Part shown: in pieces, positions 16,834-25,656 of the stretch | Position numbering within the stretch: position 1 is the first letter of the stretch | How the letters are laid out: the number at the start of each line of letters is the position of its first letter | Origin: Nostoc sp. KVJ3 | Lineage (GTDB): Bacteria > Cyanobacteriota > Cyanobacteriia > Cyanobacteriales > Nostocaceae | Length of the DNA stretch: 64,000 bases | Assembly: GCF_026127265.1 (NCBI RefSeq) | Contig: NZ_WWFG01000001.1 | Coordinates: 1,961,501-2,025,500 of the forward strand | Reading direction: 5' to 3' | Position numbers and translations under genes: made by a program | Notes under the pieces: generated by a model | What the model saw: only the letters and a program-made list of their open reading frames with translations | Told to the model about the DNA's origin: nothing | The model's database searches: none

Positions 16834-16878
16834 ATTAAAACAAAATGGTGCGTTATGACTAAAGCCATAACGCACCAT
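16834..16878 (-). terminator. Rho-independent terminator of dps
   Basis: Minus-strand hairpin ATGGTGCGTTATG/CATAACGCACCAT (arms 16866-16878 and 16845-16857, 8-nt loop) followed by TTTTGTTTT. It lies 35 bp past the dps stop. Confidence 0.75.
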
Positions 16879-16912
16879 ACTACTGAGTTAAAAACGTATC
16901 TTTCAGAAGTGC

Positions 16913-17485
16913 TTATTTGACAGCAGCAGGGATTTTTTGAGTTTTAGTAGTACCTGCATTGCCATTCTCTGCCTTAATTTCTGCTACTTGTAGATGAGCT
17001 TCTAAGAACCAGAGTCGTTTGTCAATGGTGCGGGAAATTTCGGTGTAAAGGTCGGCGGTATCGAGATCGTCTAAGTCATCAGTTTTAGCGATCGCTTCCC
17101 GGAGATGTTTAGCATAAATTGCAAAGCGATCTGCTAACGCTGTCACATGATCTTTACCATCCAAAATATCTAAGAGATATTCTGGCAAAATTGAATTACT
17201 CGCTGCGGCGCGGACTGTACCGAAAGCATACCCGCCTAAAGCTGTAATGCGTTCAGCTACTAGGTCAATGTACTCTTCTAATTCCCCAGCTAGTTCATCA
17301 AATAATAGGTGTAGCTGATAGAAGTCGGTTCCCTTAACATTCCAGTGCGCTTGCTTTGCTTGGGTTTTTAGATCCGAAGTAGCTGCTAAGGTTTGGTTGA
17401 GAAGTACCACGATTTGCACTCGCGCTTCGGCGGGAATGTCAATACGGGTAGGGTACAAACGTGATGAAATGGTGTTGTCGCTCAT
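16913..17485 (-). CDS. dps: Dps-family ferritin-like protein (DNA protection/iron storage)
   Basis: 190 residues. The inter-subunit ferroxidase set is complete: His47, His59, Asp63, Asp74 and Glu78 align with E. coli Dps His51, His63, Asp67, Asp78 and Glu82 (AHWNVKGTDFYQLHLLFDEL...YIDLVAERI). Dps dodecamers oxidise Fe2+ with H2O2 and so detoxify both. The C-terminus has an extra tail (AEIKAENGNAGTTKTQKIPAAVK) with several lysines. Several Dps paralogues are usual in Nostoc and I cannot say which this is. Monocistronic, with its own terminator. Confidence 0.94.
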   Translation of the reverse strand: MSDNTISSRLYPTRIDIPAEARVQIVVLLNQTLAATSDLKTQAKQAHWNVKGTDFYQLHLLFDELAGELEEYIDLVAERITALGGYAFGTVRAAASNSILPEYLLDILDGKDHVTALADRFAIYAKHLREAIAKTDDLDDLDTADLYTEISRTIDKRLWFLEAHLQVAEIKAENGNAGTTKTQKIPAAVK

Positions 17486-17598
17486 AGTTCTACTTAATGC
17501 CTCTTAAATCTAACTCTACAGACATTGCAAGGCTTGGCGAAACTCTCTGACGACAGATTATATTAACGGCTGAATGTGTTACTGTTTATGACTATTAG

Positions 17599-18651
17599 TT
17601 AAATGCGATGGTTGTCTATGGTATTGAATGTACCACCGAAAAGGCGATCGCGGATTGCATCATTTTGCAAAAAGTCATGGGGAAAACCCAGTTCAATTTG
17701 ACTCACTTCGTCTAAACGTTGCAGATGTTCTGGCGAGAGGCTGACTTCTATTGAAGCTAAGTTATCTTGAAACTGCGTTAATTTCCGTGCGCCAATGATG
17801 GGAATAATCACGCCATTTTGAGCTAGTAGCCAAGCTAATGCTACCTGTGAGGGTGTGTGACCAATTTCTGCTGCGACTTGACTAACAACTTTAGCGATCG
17901 CTAAACTCTTTTCTGAAATACTTCCTAATGCTGGATTTGCTAATCGTCCCTGTTCGCTACTTTCTTGAGGAGGCTGATTATACTTACCTGTCAGCACACC
18001 ACGACCCAAAGGCGACCACGGTGTTATTGCTAAATCCAAGGCTTTAGCCATCGGTAACAAATCACGTTCTGGTGTCCGTTGAATTAAACTATACTCAATT
18101 TGCAAGGCGACAAACTGCGTCCATCCTTGGTATTGGGCAATGGTATTTGCTTGAGAAACAATCCATGCGGGTGCGTCAGAAATGCCGATGTAAAGTACTT
18201 TACCTTGACGAACTACATCATCAAGCGATCGCAATATTTCTTCTATGGGTGTTGTGAAATCCCAAGCGTGCAACCAAAATAAATCAATGTAATCGGTATT
18301 TAACCGTTTTAAGCTACCTTCCAAAGACTGAATTAAATTTTTGCGATGGTTTCCACTGGCGTTAGGGTCGCCTTTTTTCTCATTCATCTTCAAGGGAAAG
18401 GAATATTTTGTCGCAACTACAAAGCGTTCCCGTTCTTTAGCAATCAATTCACCGACAATTTTTTCACTACTACCATCGGTATAACCGTTGGCGGTGTCAA
18501 TGAAATTTCCTCCTGCTTCTACATAGCTGTCAAAGATTTTACGACTTTCGTCAACAGATGCACCCCAACCCCAATCTTCACCAAAGGTCATGGTTCCCAA
18601 GGAAAGTTCAGAGACTCTTAACCCGCTTTTGCCCAAGAGTTTGTATCTCAT
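17599..18651 (-). CDS. Aldo/keto reductase
   Basis: 350-residue (alpha/beta)8 NADPH-dependent oxidoreductase. The catalytic tetrad is Asp52, Tyr57, Lys82 and His128 (FIDTANGY, VATKYSF, LFWLHAWD). The cofactor-binding end is present (ITPWSPLGRGVLTGKY, IPIIGARKLTQFQDNLASIEV). It resembles the AKR subgroup with YajO and potassium-channel beta-subunit-like members; the natural carbonyl substrate is unknown. Start ATG 18651. Monocistronic. Confidence 0.93.
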   Translation of the reverse strand: MRYKLLGKSGLRVSELSLGTMTFGEDWGWGASVDESRKIFDSYVEAGGNFIDTANGYTDGSSEKIVGELIAKERERFVVATKYSFPLKMNEKKGDPNASGNHRKNLIQSLEGSLKRLNTDYIDLFWLHAWDFTTPIEEILRSLDDVVRQGKVLYIGISDAPAWIVSQANTIAQYQGWTQFVALQIEYSLIQRTPERDLLPMAKALDLAITPWSPLGRGVLTGKYNQPPQESSEQGRLANPALGSISEKSLAIAKVVSQVAAEIGHTPSQVALAWLLAQNGVIIPIIGARKLTQFQDNLASIEVSLSPEHLQRLDEVSQIELGFPHDFLQNDAIRDRLFGGTFNTIDNHRI

Positions 18652-18737
18652 GTATATTTTCTCTTTAACGAAAAAACTACAGCGTTTACCATTCCAAGGG
18701 CATGATAACTAAAAACCGGGGACAATGTTTGACTTAA

Positions 18738-18884
18738 TGCATTGACCTGCAATGTAATTGCATCGACCTACAATGCCATTGCATCGACCTACAATGCCAT
18801 TGCATCGACCTACAATGCTATTGCATCGACTTACAATGCCATTGCATCGACTTACAATGCGATCGCATCGACTTGCAATGCGAT
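18738..18884. repeat. Seven-unit 21-bp tandem repeat grading into HIP1 sites
   Basis: Exactly 147 bp = 7 x 21. The unit begins TGCATCGACCTACAATGCC and ends AT. Successive units drift: ACCTG, ACCTA (x3), ACTTA (x2), ACTTG. The junction TGCCATTGCA becomes TGCGATCGCA, a HIP1 octamer, in the last two units. There are no spacers, so it is not a CRISPR. Confidence 0.95.
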
Positions 18885-19026
18885 CGCAATTTTTTTACTT
18901 AGCACCGCTTTGGTAAAGTAAAAGCCGTGCTGTACTATTGCTATGAAATTTCCGCGATAATTTTATAGAACTTACGCATTGACAGGAAAGACCAAGTATA
19001 GATGATTAGAAAAACCAGACCCATCG

Positions 19027-19085
19027 TATGGGCAATTCATGAATTGCCCATACGGGTGTACCTCACATAAATGAGAACTGCTATA
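19027..19085. mobile_element. Truncated family C miniature element
   Basis: Matches the right half of 5938-6043 (GGGCAATTCATGAATTGCCC, then ACGGGTGTACCTCACATAAA and TGAGAACTGCTATA). The left end TATAGCGGTTC is missing. Confidence 0.7.
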
Positions 19086-19149
19086 TTCTTTCCTGTACTT
19101 TGCAACGGCGCTCGCTACAATAAGCATCAGTCAAGTCAAAATAAGACCT

Positions 19150-19755
19150 ATGACCTACACCTCACCCAAACTAATTACTTTTGAAGAGTTTATAACTCAA
19201 TATGGTGATAATACACGCTACGAACTAATCGACGGACAACTAAGAGACATAGAACCTACAGGGCCACATGAAGCTGTTGCAGGTAGTATTGCTGGTAAAA
19301 TTTATGTGGAAATTTTTAGTTCTAATTTTAACTGGCTAATTCCAAAAACTTGTCTGATTAAACCACCTGCTGCTGAAGCTACAGCACTGCGTCCTGATGT
19401 AATTGTTTTAGATAAAGCCGAACTTAGTAAAGAACCGCTTTGGCAAAAAGAACCGATTATTTGTAACGGAAGTACTATTAAACTTGTTGCTGAAGTTGTG
19501 AGTACAAATTGGCAAGATGATTATGCAAGAAAAGTGGAAGAATATGCTTTTCTTAACATCCCAGAATATTGGCTTGTGGACTTTCGTGGCTTGGGTGACT
19601 TGCAATTTATCGGCAATCCTAAACAACCCACTTTCACCGTTTGTCACTTAGTTAACGGTGTGTACCAGCAGCAACAATATCGCTTAGGAGATACTATTGT
19701 GTCTAAACTACTGCCAAATTTACAACTTAAACTTGACGATATTATGCCAATTTAA
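19150..19755 (+). CDS. Uma2-family (DUF820) PD-(D/E)xK-like protein
   Basis: 201 residues with the family landmarks: ITFEEFITQYGDNTRYELIDGQL at the start, LRPDVIVLD (active-site Asp), IKLVAEVVSTNWQDDYARKVEEYAFLNIPEYWLVD (Glu-x-Val core and following Lys) and LPNLQLKLDDIMPI at the end. The fold is nuclease-like. These proteins are extremely numerous in Nostoc and their role is not established. Intact, unlike the copy at 7260-7864. Confidence 0.92.
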   Translation: MTYTSPKLITFEEFITQYGDNTRYELIDGQLRDIEPTGPHEAVAGSIAGKIYVEIFSSNFNWLIPKTCLIKPPAAEATALRPDVIVLDKAELSKEPLWQKEPIICNGSTIKLVAEVVSTNWQDDYARKVEEYAFLNIPEYWLVDFRGLGDLQFIGNPKQPTFTVCHLVNGVYQQQQYRLGDTIVSKLLPNLQLKLDDIMPI

Positions 19756-19875
19756 TAACTTACAATTTTATTTTGACTGACGTGAAGTAAGAGCGATCGC
19801 TACGGTTTTCTAAGCTAGAATACCAAAGTTGTATTTATACATCTGAATTGTTAATTGCTAAAGAGCCGTATTTCT

Positions 19876-20283
19876 ATGACTTACTACGTAATCTACGACG
19901 GAAATTGTAATCTCTGCGTAACCCTAGTGCGATCGCTAGAAACTTTTGATAAAGGAAAGTTATTTCATTACGCTCCCATGCAAGATAAGGAGACACTTTT
20001 ACAGTGGGGAATTACAGCCCAAGACTGCGAACAGGGGGTGATTTTAATTGATGGTAATGAACCTCAGAGACGTTGGCAAGGTAGTAACGCTGTTGAAGAA
20101 ATTGGACGGTTATTGCCAGCAGGAAATATATTTGTAGACGCTTATCGAGCTTTACCGGGGATGAAATGGGCGGGCGATCGCTTTTACGAACAAATCCGCG
20201 ATAATCGTTACACCATATTTGGTAAGCGTTCTAGTACTTATGAATCGTCTTACTGTGTTGATTGCAATACTCCAAGCGGTTAA
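19876..20283 (+). CDS. DCC-family thiol-disulfide oxidoreductase-like protein (DUF393)
   Basis: 135 residues from ATG 19876. The in-frame TTG at 19855 is less likely. The N-terminal YDGNCNLCV holds the C-x-x-C pair (Cys11, Cys14) that defines the DCC/DUF393 family. The remainder (LFHYAPMQDKETLLQWGI, GVILIDGNEPQRRWQGSNAVEEIGRLLP) fits the family. A thioredoxin-like redox role is predicted, with unknown partners. The extra C-terminal cysteines in SSYCVDCN are worth noting. Confidence 0.9.
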   Translation: MTYYVIYDGNCNLCVTLVRSLETFDKGKLFHYAPMQDKETLLQWGITAQDCEQGVILIDGNEPQRRWQGSNAVEEIGRLLPAGNIFVDAYRALPGMKWAGDRFYEQIRDNRYTIFGKRSSTYESSYCVDCNTPSG

Positions 20284-20649
20284 GTAGTAATGCAAAATTA
20301 AATATACATCTGTCATTGCGAATGGAGCAAAGCGGAATGAAGCAATCCCAAGGTCTTGGGATTGCTTCTCTACATTTCATTCCGTACCCTACGGGAAGGC
20401 TCCGCCTACGCAATGACATAAATCTTTTTGCATACGCACTTAAAAACCGCAGCTATACCAGACTTTAACCACCTCCGCGGGTTTCAAAACCTAAATTTGT
20501 CATTAGAGAGAGTTTATTTAGTTAAAAAATCCGCCTCCAGATGCTAGCAAAAAGTCTGCTAGACAAACCATTATGCTATCTGGCGTGTTTGTAAACATTG
20601 TGCAATCAATCGACAATTCGGCACAACATACTGACGGGAGGGATACTGC
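20284..20649. other. Spacer upstream of treZ
   Basis: Contains the REP-like element at 20311-20418 and the treZ promoter region. No gene is seen. Confidence 0.55.
20311..20418. repeat. REP-like inverted repeat (TGTCATTGCG ... CGCAATGACA)
   Basis: Ends TGTCATTGCGAATGGAGC and GCCTACGCAATGACA, with an inner palindrome GCAATCCCAAGG/TCTTGGGATTGC. Related copies: inside 4158-4321, 45768-46004 and the family B elements, and at 48531-48672. Confidence 0.8.
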
Positions 20650-22497
20650 GTGAGAATTGGTGCTAACTACTTAGGTAATGGAGAATGTGAATTTACAGTT
20701 TGGTCGCCGCTATTAGATAGCGTTACTGTAAAAACTTTGACACCACAGGAGCAGGTTATTCCCCTCAAGCCTCAGTCTGAGGGATACTGGCACACGAAAG
20801 TGAACGATGTGTATCCTGGTACGCTTTATCGGTATGTCTTGAATGGACAAGATGCTTTTGCCGATCCCGCGTCGCAGTATCAACCGGAAGGAGTGCATGG
20901 CCCATCTCAAATTGTCGATCATCAATTTGAGTGGACAGATGAAGGGTGGACTGGTATTCCTGTAGAGTCGATGATTTTCTACGAACTCCATGTTGGTACT
21001 TTCACACCGGAAGGAACTTTCACCGCCATCATTCCCCGTTTACCAGAACTCAGGGAATTGGGAATTAATGCGATTGAAATTATGCCTATTTCCCAGTTTC
21101 CGGGAGACACCCATATTGAGGCAACTCTTGCATATCGCAACTGGGGCTATGATGGCGTTTACCCTTTTGCTGTCCAAAATTCCTACGGTAGCCCAGCCGA
21201 ACTAAAACAATTGGTGAATGCTTGCCATCAACACAATATCGCTGTGGTGCTAGATGTGGTGTACAACCACTTTGGGCCAGAAGGCAACTATATGAATCAG
21301 TTCGCCCCCTACTTTACTAAAACCTATAAAACACCGTGGGGCGAAGCGCTTAATTTCGATGATGCCCATAGTCAAGGTGTGCGAAATTATTTTATCGAAA
21401 ATGCGCTCTATTGGTTGCGCGAATTCCACATTGATGCATTGCGGCTTGATGCTATTCAAGCAATTTACGATTTGGGAGCCAAACATTTTTTATGGGAACT
21501 GGCGGAAGCAGTTCATCATTTTTCAGAACAAGGGCAAAAATGGAAACGCCATTTAATTGCCGAAAGTGACTTGAATAATCCGCAAATCATTCGTCCGGCA
21601 GAATTGGGTGGATATGGAATTGATGCTCAATGGAGTGATGATTTCCACCATTCATTGCATACACTGTTGACAGGCGATCGCCAAGGATATTATCAAGATT
21701 TTGGGCAATGTGCTGATTTGGCAAAAGCTTACAATGATAGTTTTGTCTATGATTGGAAGTACTCGCCCGATCGCAAACGATTTCATGGCATATCTTGCCG
21801 CGATCGCAATTTATCACAGTTTACAGTCTGTATTCAGAATCACGATCAAATCGGCAATCAAATGAAAGGAGAACGCCTCAGCCAACGGATCTCTTTTGAA
21901 GCATTGAAGTTAGCTGCTGGCGCTGTGTTGCTGTCGCCCTACTTACCCCTGTTATTTATGGGAGAAGAATATGGCGAAACTGCACCCTTCATTTACTTTG
22001 TCAGTCACTCCGATCCCGATTTAATTCAAGCAGTTCGAGCCGGACGCAAACAAGAATTTGAAGCGTTTCACTATGCAGACGATCCCCCAGATCCTGAATC
22101 GGCAGAAACTTTCTTAAGTTCTAAACTCAATTGGCAATTACGCCATGAAGGTAATCACAAAGTTCTGTGGAATTGGTATCGCCAATTAATTAATTTGCGT
22201 AAGACACATCCAGCACTTTTAAATCAAGACCGCAATTTCATCGAAGCGACTAGCGATGAAAATAAGCAGTTGGTTATCGTGCGTCGTTGGTGCGAAGCTA
22301 GTGAATTAATATTTGTGATGAATTTCAATTCGTCCCCCGTGACGCTGACTTTGCCGAGTCAACATGATGTTCATAAAATATTAGACTCAGCAGATACCTC
22401 ATGGTCTGGCCCTGGTTCTGAAGCTGCGGAACATCTGTCTGCGGGGAAAGAAGTGAAATTGCAACCTACTAGCTTAGTCCTCTATGAAAAAGGATGA
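20650..22497 (+). CDS. treZ: Malto-oligosyltrehalose trehalohydrolase TreZ
   Basis: 615-residue GH13 enzyme that releases trehalose from the maltooligosyl-trehalose made by TreY. An N-terminal carbohydrate-binding-like domain (1-90) precedes the TIM barrel. Catalytic Asp267 (DALRLDAIQAIYD), acid Glu305 (LIAESDLNNP) and the conserved NHDQIGN are visible. The start is GTG 20650 behind GGGAGG. First gene of a co-directional treZ-treY-treH set; trehalose protects Nostoc against drying and salt. Confidence 0.95.
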   Translation: MRIGANYLGNGECEFTVWSPLLDSVTVKTLTPQEQVIPLKPQSEGYWHTKVNDVYPGTLYRYVLNGQDAFADPASQYQPEGVHGPSQIVDHQFEWTDEGWTGIPVESMIFYELHVGTFTPEGTFTAIIPRLPELRELGINAIEIMPISQFPGDTHIEATLAYRNWGYDGVYPFAVQNSYGSPAELKQLVNACHQHNIAVVLDVVYNHFGPEGNYMNQFAPYFTKTYKTPWGEALNFDDAHSQGVRNYFIENALYWLREFHIDALRLDAIQAIYDLGAKHFLWELAEAVHHFSEQGQKWKRHLIAESDLNNPQIIRPAELGGYGIDAQWSDDFHHSLHTLLTGDRQGYYQDFGQCADLAKAYNDSFVYDWKYSPDRKRFHGISCRDRNLSQFTVCIQNHDQIGNQMKGERLSQRISFEALKLAAGAVLLSPYLPLLFMGEEYGETAPFIYFVSHSDPDLIQAVRAGRKQEFEAFHYADDPPDPESAETFLSSKLNWQLRHEGNHKVLWNWYRQLINLRKTHPALLNQDRNFIEATSDENKQLVIVRRWCEASELIFVMNFNSSPVTLTLPSQHDVHKILDSADTSWSGPGSEAAEHLSAGKEVKLQPTSLVLYEKG

Positions 22498-22550
22498 GGG
22501 GGAGAGTTAAAACTTCAAGTTTCAATCTCATAACCTCAAGTTTCGAGCAA

Positions 22551-22754
22551 AAAGGTTGTTTGAAAAGTCCTCTTGTTGGTAACAAAACGTTCTAGATCCC
22601 CCTAAATCCACGCCACGTGCTTCAAGTCGGGGAACCCGCCCAACGCAGTGGCTCCCCTTAAAAAGGGGGACTTTGATTCTTCCCCCTTTTTAAGGGGGGT
22701 TAGGGGGGATCAACAAGTGCCCAAAATCACAGCTAACTACTTCTCAAACAATCT
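22551..22754. mobile_element. Family A miniature element, interrupted by another repeat
   Basis: Ends AAAGGTTGTTTGAAAAGTCC and CTTCTCAAACAATCT match family A in reverse orientation. About 45 bp (ACGCCACGTGCTTCAAGTCG through CAGTGGCT) are inserted within its palindromic core. The ends are decayed and no TNA duplication is evident. It separates treZ from treY. Confidence 0.7.
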
Positions 22755-22791
22755 ATAAAAGGTTCAAATTCCCTACTCCCACGAAAAAAAT

Positions 22792-25497
22792 ATGCGAATT
22801 CCTACTGCAACTTATCGAATTCAGTTTACACCCCAATTTGGCTTCGACAACGCTAAAGCGATCGCAGCTTATCTAGCAGATTTAGGTATTTCCGATTTGT
22901 ATGCTTCTCCCATTTTCAAGGCCCGCTCCGGGAGTACCCACGGCTACGATATAGTAGATGCCACTCAACTTAATCCAGAACTGGGAACTACTGAATCCTT
23001 TGATGCCTTAGTCGATGAAGTGCAATCCCTTGGTATGGGGTGGTTACAAGATATTGTGCCCAACCACATGGCCTATAGCAGCGAAAACGATTACTTGATG
23101 GACGTATTGGAACACGGCCCAGATTCTAGCTATACTGACTACTTTGACCTTTCTTGGAATGCTCCCTTTGGCGATCGCCACGAGCGAATTCTCGCTCCGT
23201 TGCTAGGAGATTTCTATGGTGCATCCTTAGAAAACGGACACATCCAACTACAATACGAACAAAACGGTTTAACAGTAAACTATTACAGCTTAAAACTGCC
23301 GCTACGATTAGAATCTTATACAAAATTTATTACCCATAATTTGGGAAAACTCACGCGCACACTGGGACGCAATCACCCCGATTTTATTAAACTATTGGGT
23401 ATTTTGTATATTCTCAAGAATGTGCCCTCAGAAGTTGCAGGAAAACAGCGACAAGACCAAATCGCCTTTATTAAAGGATTAGTTTGGGAACTCTACACCA
23501 CAAACGATGCTATCCGCGAATTCATTGACGAAAATATCCAAACTTTCAACGGAGAACCAGGGAATTCAGATAGCTTTAACCTTCTAGATGAATTACTAAA
23601 TGACCAATTTTACCGTCTCGCCTTCTGGAAAGTTGGGGCGGAAGAGATGAACTACCGCCGTTTCTTTACTGTCAACGAACTAATTTCGGTTAAAGTTGAA
23701 GAAGTGCGAGTTTTTAATAACACTCATAGCCTAATTCAGAAGCTGGTTGAAGAAGGCAAATTTACAGGTTTACGCATTGACCATATTGATGGACTTTATA
23801 ACCCAATTCAGTATCTAGAAAGGCTGCGGGAAAAAGCGGGAGATGTTTATATTACAGTCGAGAAAATTTTAGAAATCACCGAAGAATTGCCAGAAAACTG
23901 GGGAATTGAAGGTACGTCGGGATATGACTTTCTCAACTATGTAAATGGCGTATTTTGTCAAGCTGAAAATGAATCATCTTTCGATAAAATTTATCAGAAC
24001 TTTATTGGTTCAAGAATAGATTATTCATCAGTAGTCAAACAGAAAAAGCACCTGATCCTTGAAAAGAATTTAGCCGGTGATATTGACAATTTGGCTCTTT
24101 TGTTAAAGAACATATCTAGCAAATATCGCTACGGCAATGATTTTACCCTGAATGGCTTGAAAAGAGCGATCGCAGAAGTTTTGACACTGTTCCCGATTTA
24201 CCGTACTTATATTACGCCAGATGGAATTGGAGATAGCGATCGCGCTACCATTCAAGAAGTAATTAGCCAAGCCAAAGAACAAACGCCCCTATTGCAGCAC
24301 GAACTGACCTTTATTGAAAAGTTAATGCTGCTAGAGTTTGATAATTCTCTCACTCAAACAGAACGGGAACAGTGGATATACTTTGTCTTGCGAATGCAGC
24401 AATATAGTGGGCCGCTAATGGCCAAAGGCGTAGAAGACACCACCTTATATGTTTACAATCGCTTGCTGTCGCTGAATGAAGTCGGGGGAAATCCCGGTCA
24501 TTTTGGGATCGACTTAGCTAAATTTCATGGCTTTAATAAACAGCACCAAGCAACCTGGCCTCATACAATGAACACCACAGCCACCCACGACACCAAACGC
24601 GGCGAAGATGTACGGGCCAGGTTGAATGTGTTGTCAGAAATTCCCGATGAATGGGATCAACAGGTAAATACTTGGAGTGCTATTAATCGAGGAAATCGCA
24701 GCCATCGCCACGGGTTTGCTATACCCGATCGCAACGATGAGTATTTTCTCTATCAAACCCTTGTAGGGGCGTTTCCCTTTGCGGAACAAGAACACGCATC
24801 CTTCGTGGAACGAGTAAAGGACTATATAATTAAGGCAATTAGAGAAGCAAAAGTCCATACAGCGTGGTTGCGACCTGATAGTGAGTATGAAGAAGCTTGT
24901 ACCTCCTTTATTGAGAAAGTACTCGACCCTTCCATCTCCGGGGAATTTCTAGAAGCTTTTCGTCCCTTTCAACAGCGAATTGCAGCCTATGGTATTTTCA
25001 ATTCTCTTTCCCAAACTCTCCTGAAAATTACCGCACCCGGCGTACCCGACTTGTACCAGGGAACAGAACTTTGGGAACTGAGTCTAGTAGATCCAGATAA
25101 TCGCCGTCCCGTAGATTTTGAACAGCGACGCACTTACTTAAGCGCCATCCGCGAACAAGTGAAAACAGATATTCTCGGACTGATTCAAGAGTTACTGAAA
25201 GACAAAACAGACGGTAGAATCAAACTGTTTTTAACGGCTCAATTACTCCAAGCTAGAACAAACTACGTCTCATTATTCCAGGATGGCGACTATCTGCCCT
25301 TAGAAGTTCAGGGAACCTACGCCAATCACATTATCGCCTTTGCCCGCCGGGAAGGGAATCAAACAGCGATCGCGATCGCCCCTCGCTTTCTAACCAGCCT
25401 TATCCAATCTGAAGACAACCCCTTGGGTGAGTCAGTTTGGCAAGATACGCACCTCCAATTACCCCCAGGAACCCCCTCACCTGGAAAAACCTTCTAA
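22792..25497 (+). CDS. treY: Maltooligosyl trehalose synthase TreY, C-terminus apparently frameshifted
   Basis: GH13 enzyme that turns the reducing-end glucose of malto-oligosaccharides into a trehalose unit. The 901-residue product has MRIPTATYRIQF at the start, VPNHMAYS, nucleophile Asp330 (GLRIDHIDGLYNP), Glu357 (YITVEKILE) and the late GVPDLYQGTELWELSLVDPDNRRPVDF. After ...LPPGTPS the frame ends at 25497, but another frame continues WKNLLTQQ...SALAHFPVALLVSS to TAA 25587-25589, which is the usual TreY ending. Adding one C to the CCCCC run at 25472-25476 restores it (about 932 residues). So about 35 native residues are lost, or the base is a sequencing error. Confidence 0.92.
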   Translation: MRIPTATYRIQFTPQFGFDNAKAIAAYLADLGISDLYASPIFKARSGSTHGYDIVDATQLNPELGTTESFDALVDEVQSLGMGWLQDIVPNHMAYSSENDYLMDVLEHGPDSSYTDYFDLSWNAPFGDRHERILAPLLGDFYGASLENGHIQLQYEQNGLTVNYYSLKLPLRLESYTKFITHNLGKLTRTLGRNHPDFIKLLGILYILKNVPSEVAGKQRQDQIAFIKGLVWELYTTNDAIREFIDENIQTFNGEPGNSDSFNLLDELLNDQFYRLAFWKVGAEEMNYRRFFTVNELISVKVEEVRVFNNTHSLIQKLVEEGKFTGLRIDHIDGLYNPIQYLERLREKAGDVYITVEKILEITEELPENWGIEGTSGYDFLNYVNGVFCQAENESSFDKIYQNFIGSRIDYSSVVKQKKHLILEKNLAGDIDNLALLLKNISSKYRYGNDFTLNGLKRAIAEVLTLFPIYRTYITPDGIGDSDRATIQEVISQAKEQTPLLQHELTFIEKLMLLEFDNSLTQTEREQWIYFVLRMQQYSGPLMAKGVEDTTLYVYNRLLSLNEVGGNPGHFGIDLAKFHGFNKQHQATWPHTMNTTATHDTKRGEDVRARLNVLSEIPDEWDQQVNTWSAINRGNRSHRHGFAIPDRNDEYFLYQTLVGAFPFAEQEHASFVERVKDYIIKAIREAKVHTAWLRPDSEYEEACTSFIEKVLDPSISGEFLEAFRPFQQRIAAYGIFNSLSQTLLKITAPGVPDLYQGTELWELSLVDPDNRRPVDFEQRRTYLSAIREQVKTDILGLIQELLKDKTDGRIKLFLTAQLLQARTNYVSLFQDGDYLPLEVQGTYANHIIAFARREGNQTAIAIAPRFLTSLIQSEDNPLGESVWQDTHLQLPPGTPSPGKTF

Positions 25498-25656
25498 CTC
25501 AGCAACCCTTAAAAACGACACAAACCCTATCTATCGGATCAGCCCTCGCCCATTTCCCCGTCGCCCTATTAGTCAGTAGCACCCAATAAAAAGCCCAAAC
25601 CTCCGCGTACCTCTGCGTTAAAAAAATCCTCCTCCCCCTCCTCACCCCTCAAAACT

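Larger units (their letters stand above)
18652..19149. other. Spacer with a 21-bp tandem array and a truncated element
   Basis: No gene. Contains the array at 18738-18884 and a partial family C element at 19027-19085. Confidence 0.6.

Noticed and set aside
18738..18884. Possible CRISPR array
   Set aside because: Units are contiguous 21-mers with no unique spacers, and no cas genes are present.
25472..25497. Programmed frameshifting in treY
   Set aside because: No slippery heptamer with a downstream structure is evident; a base loss or sequencing error in the C run is simpler.
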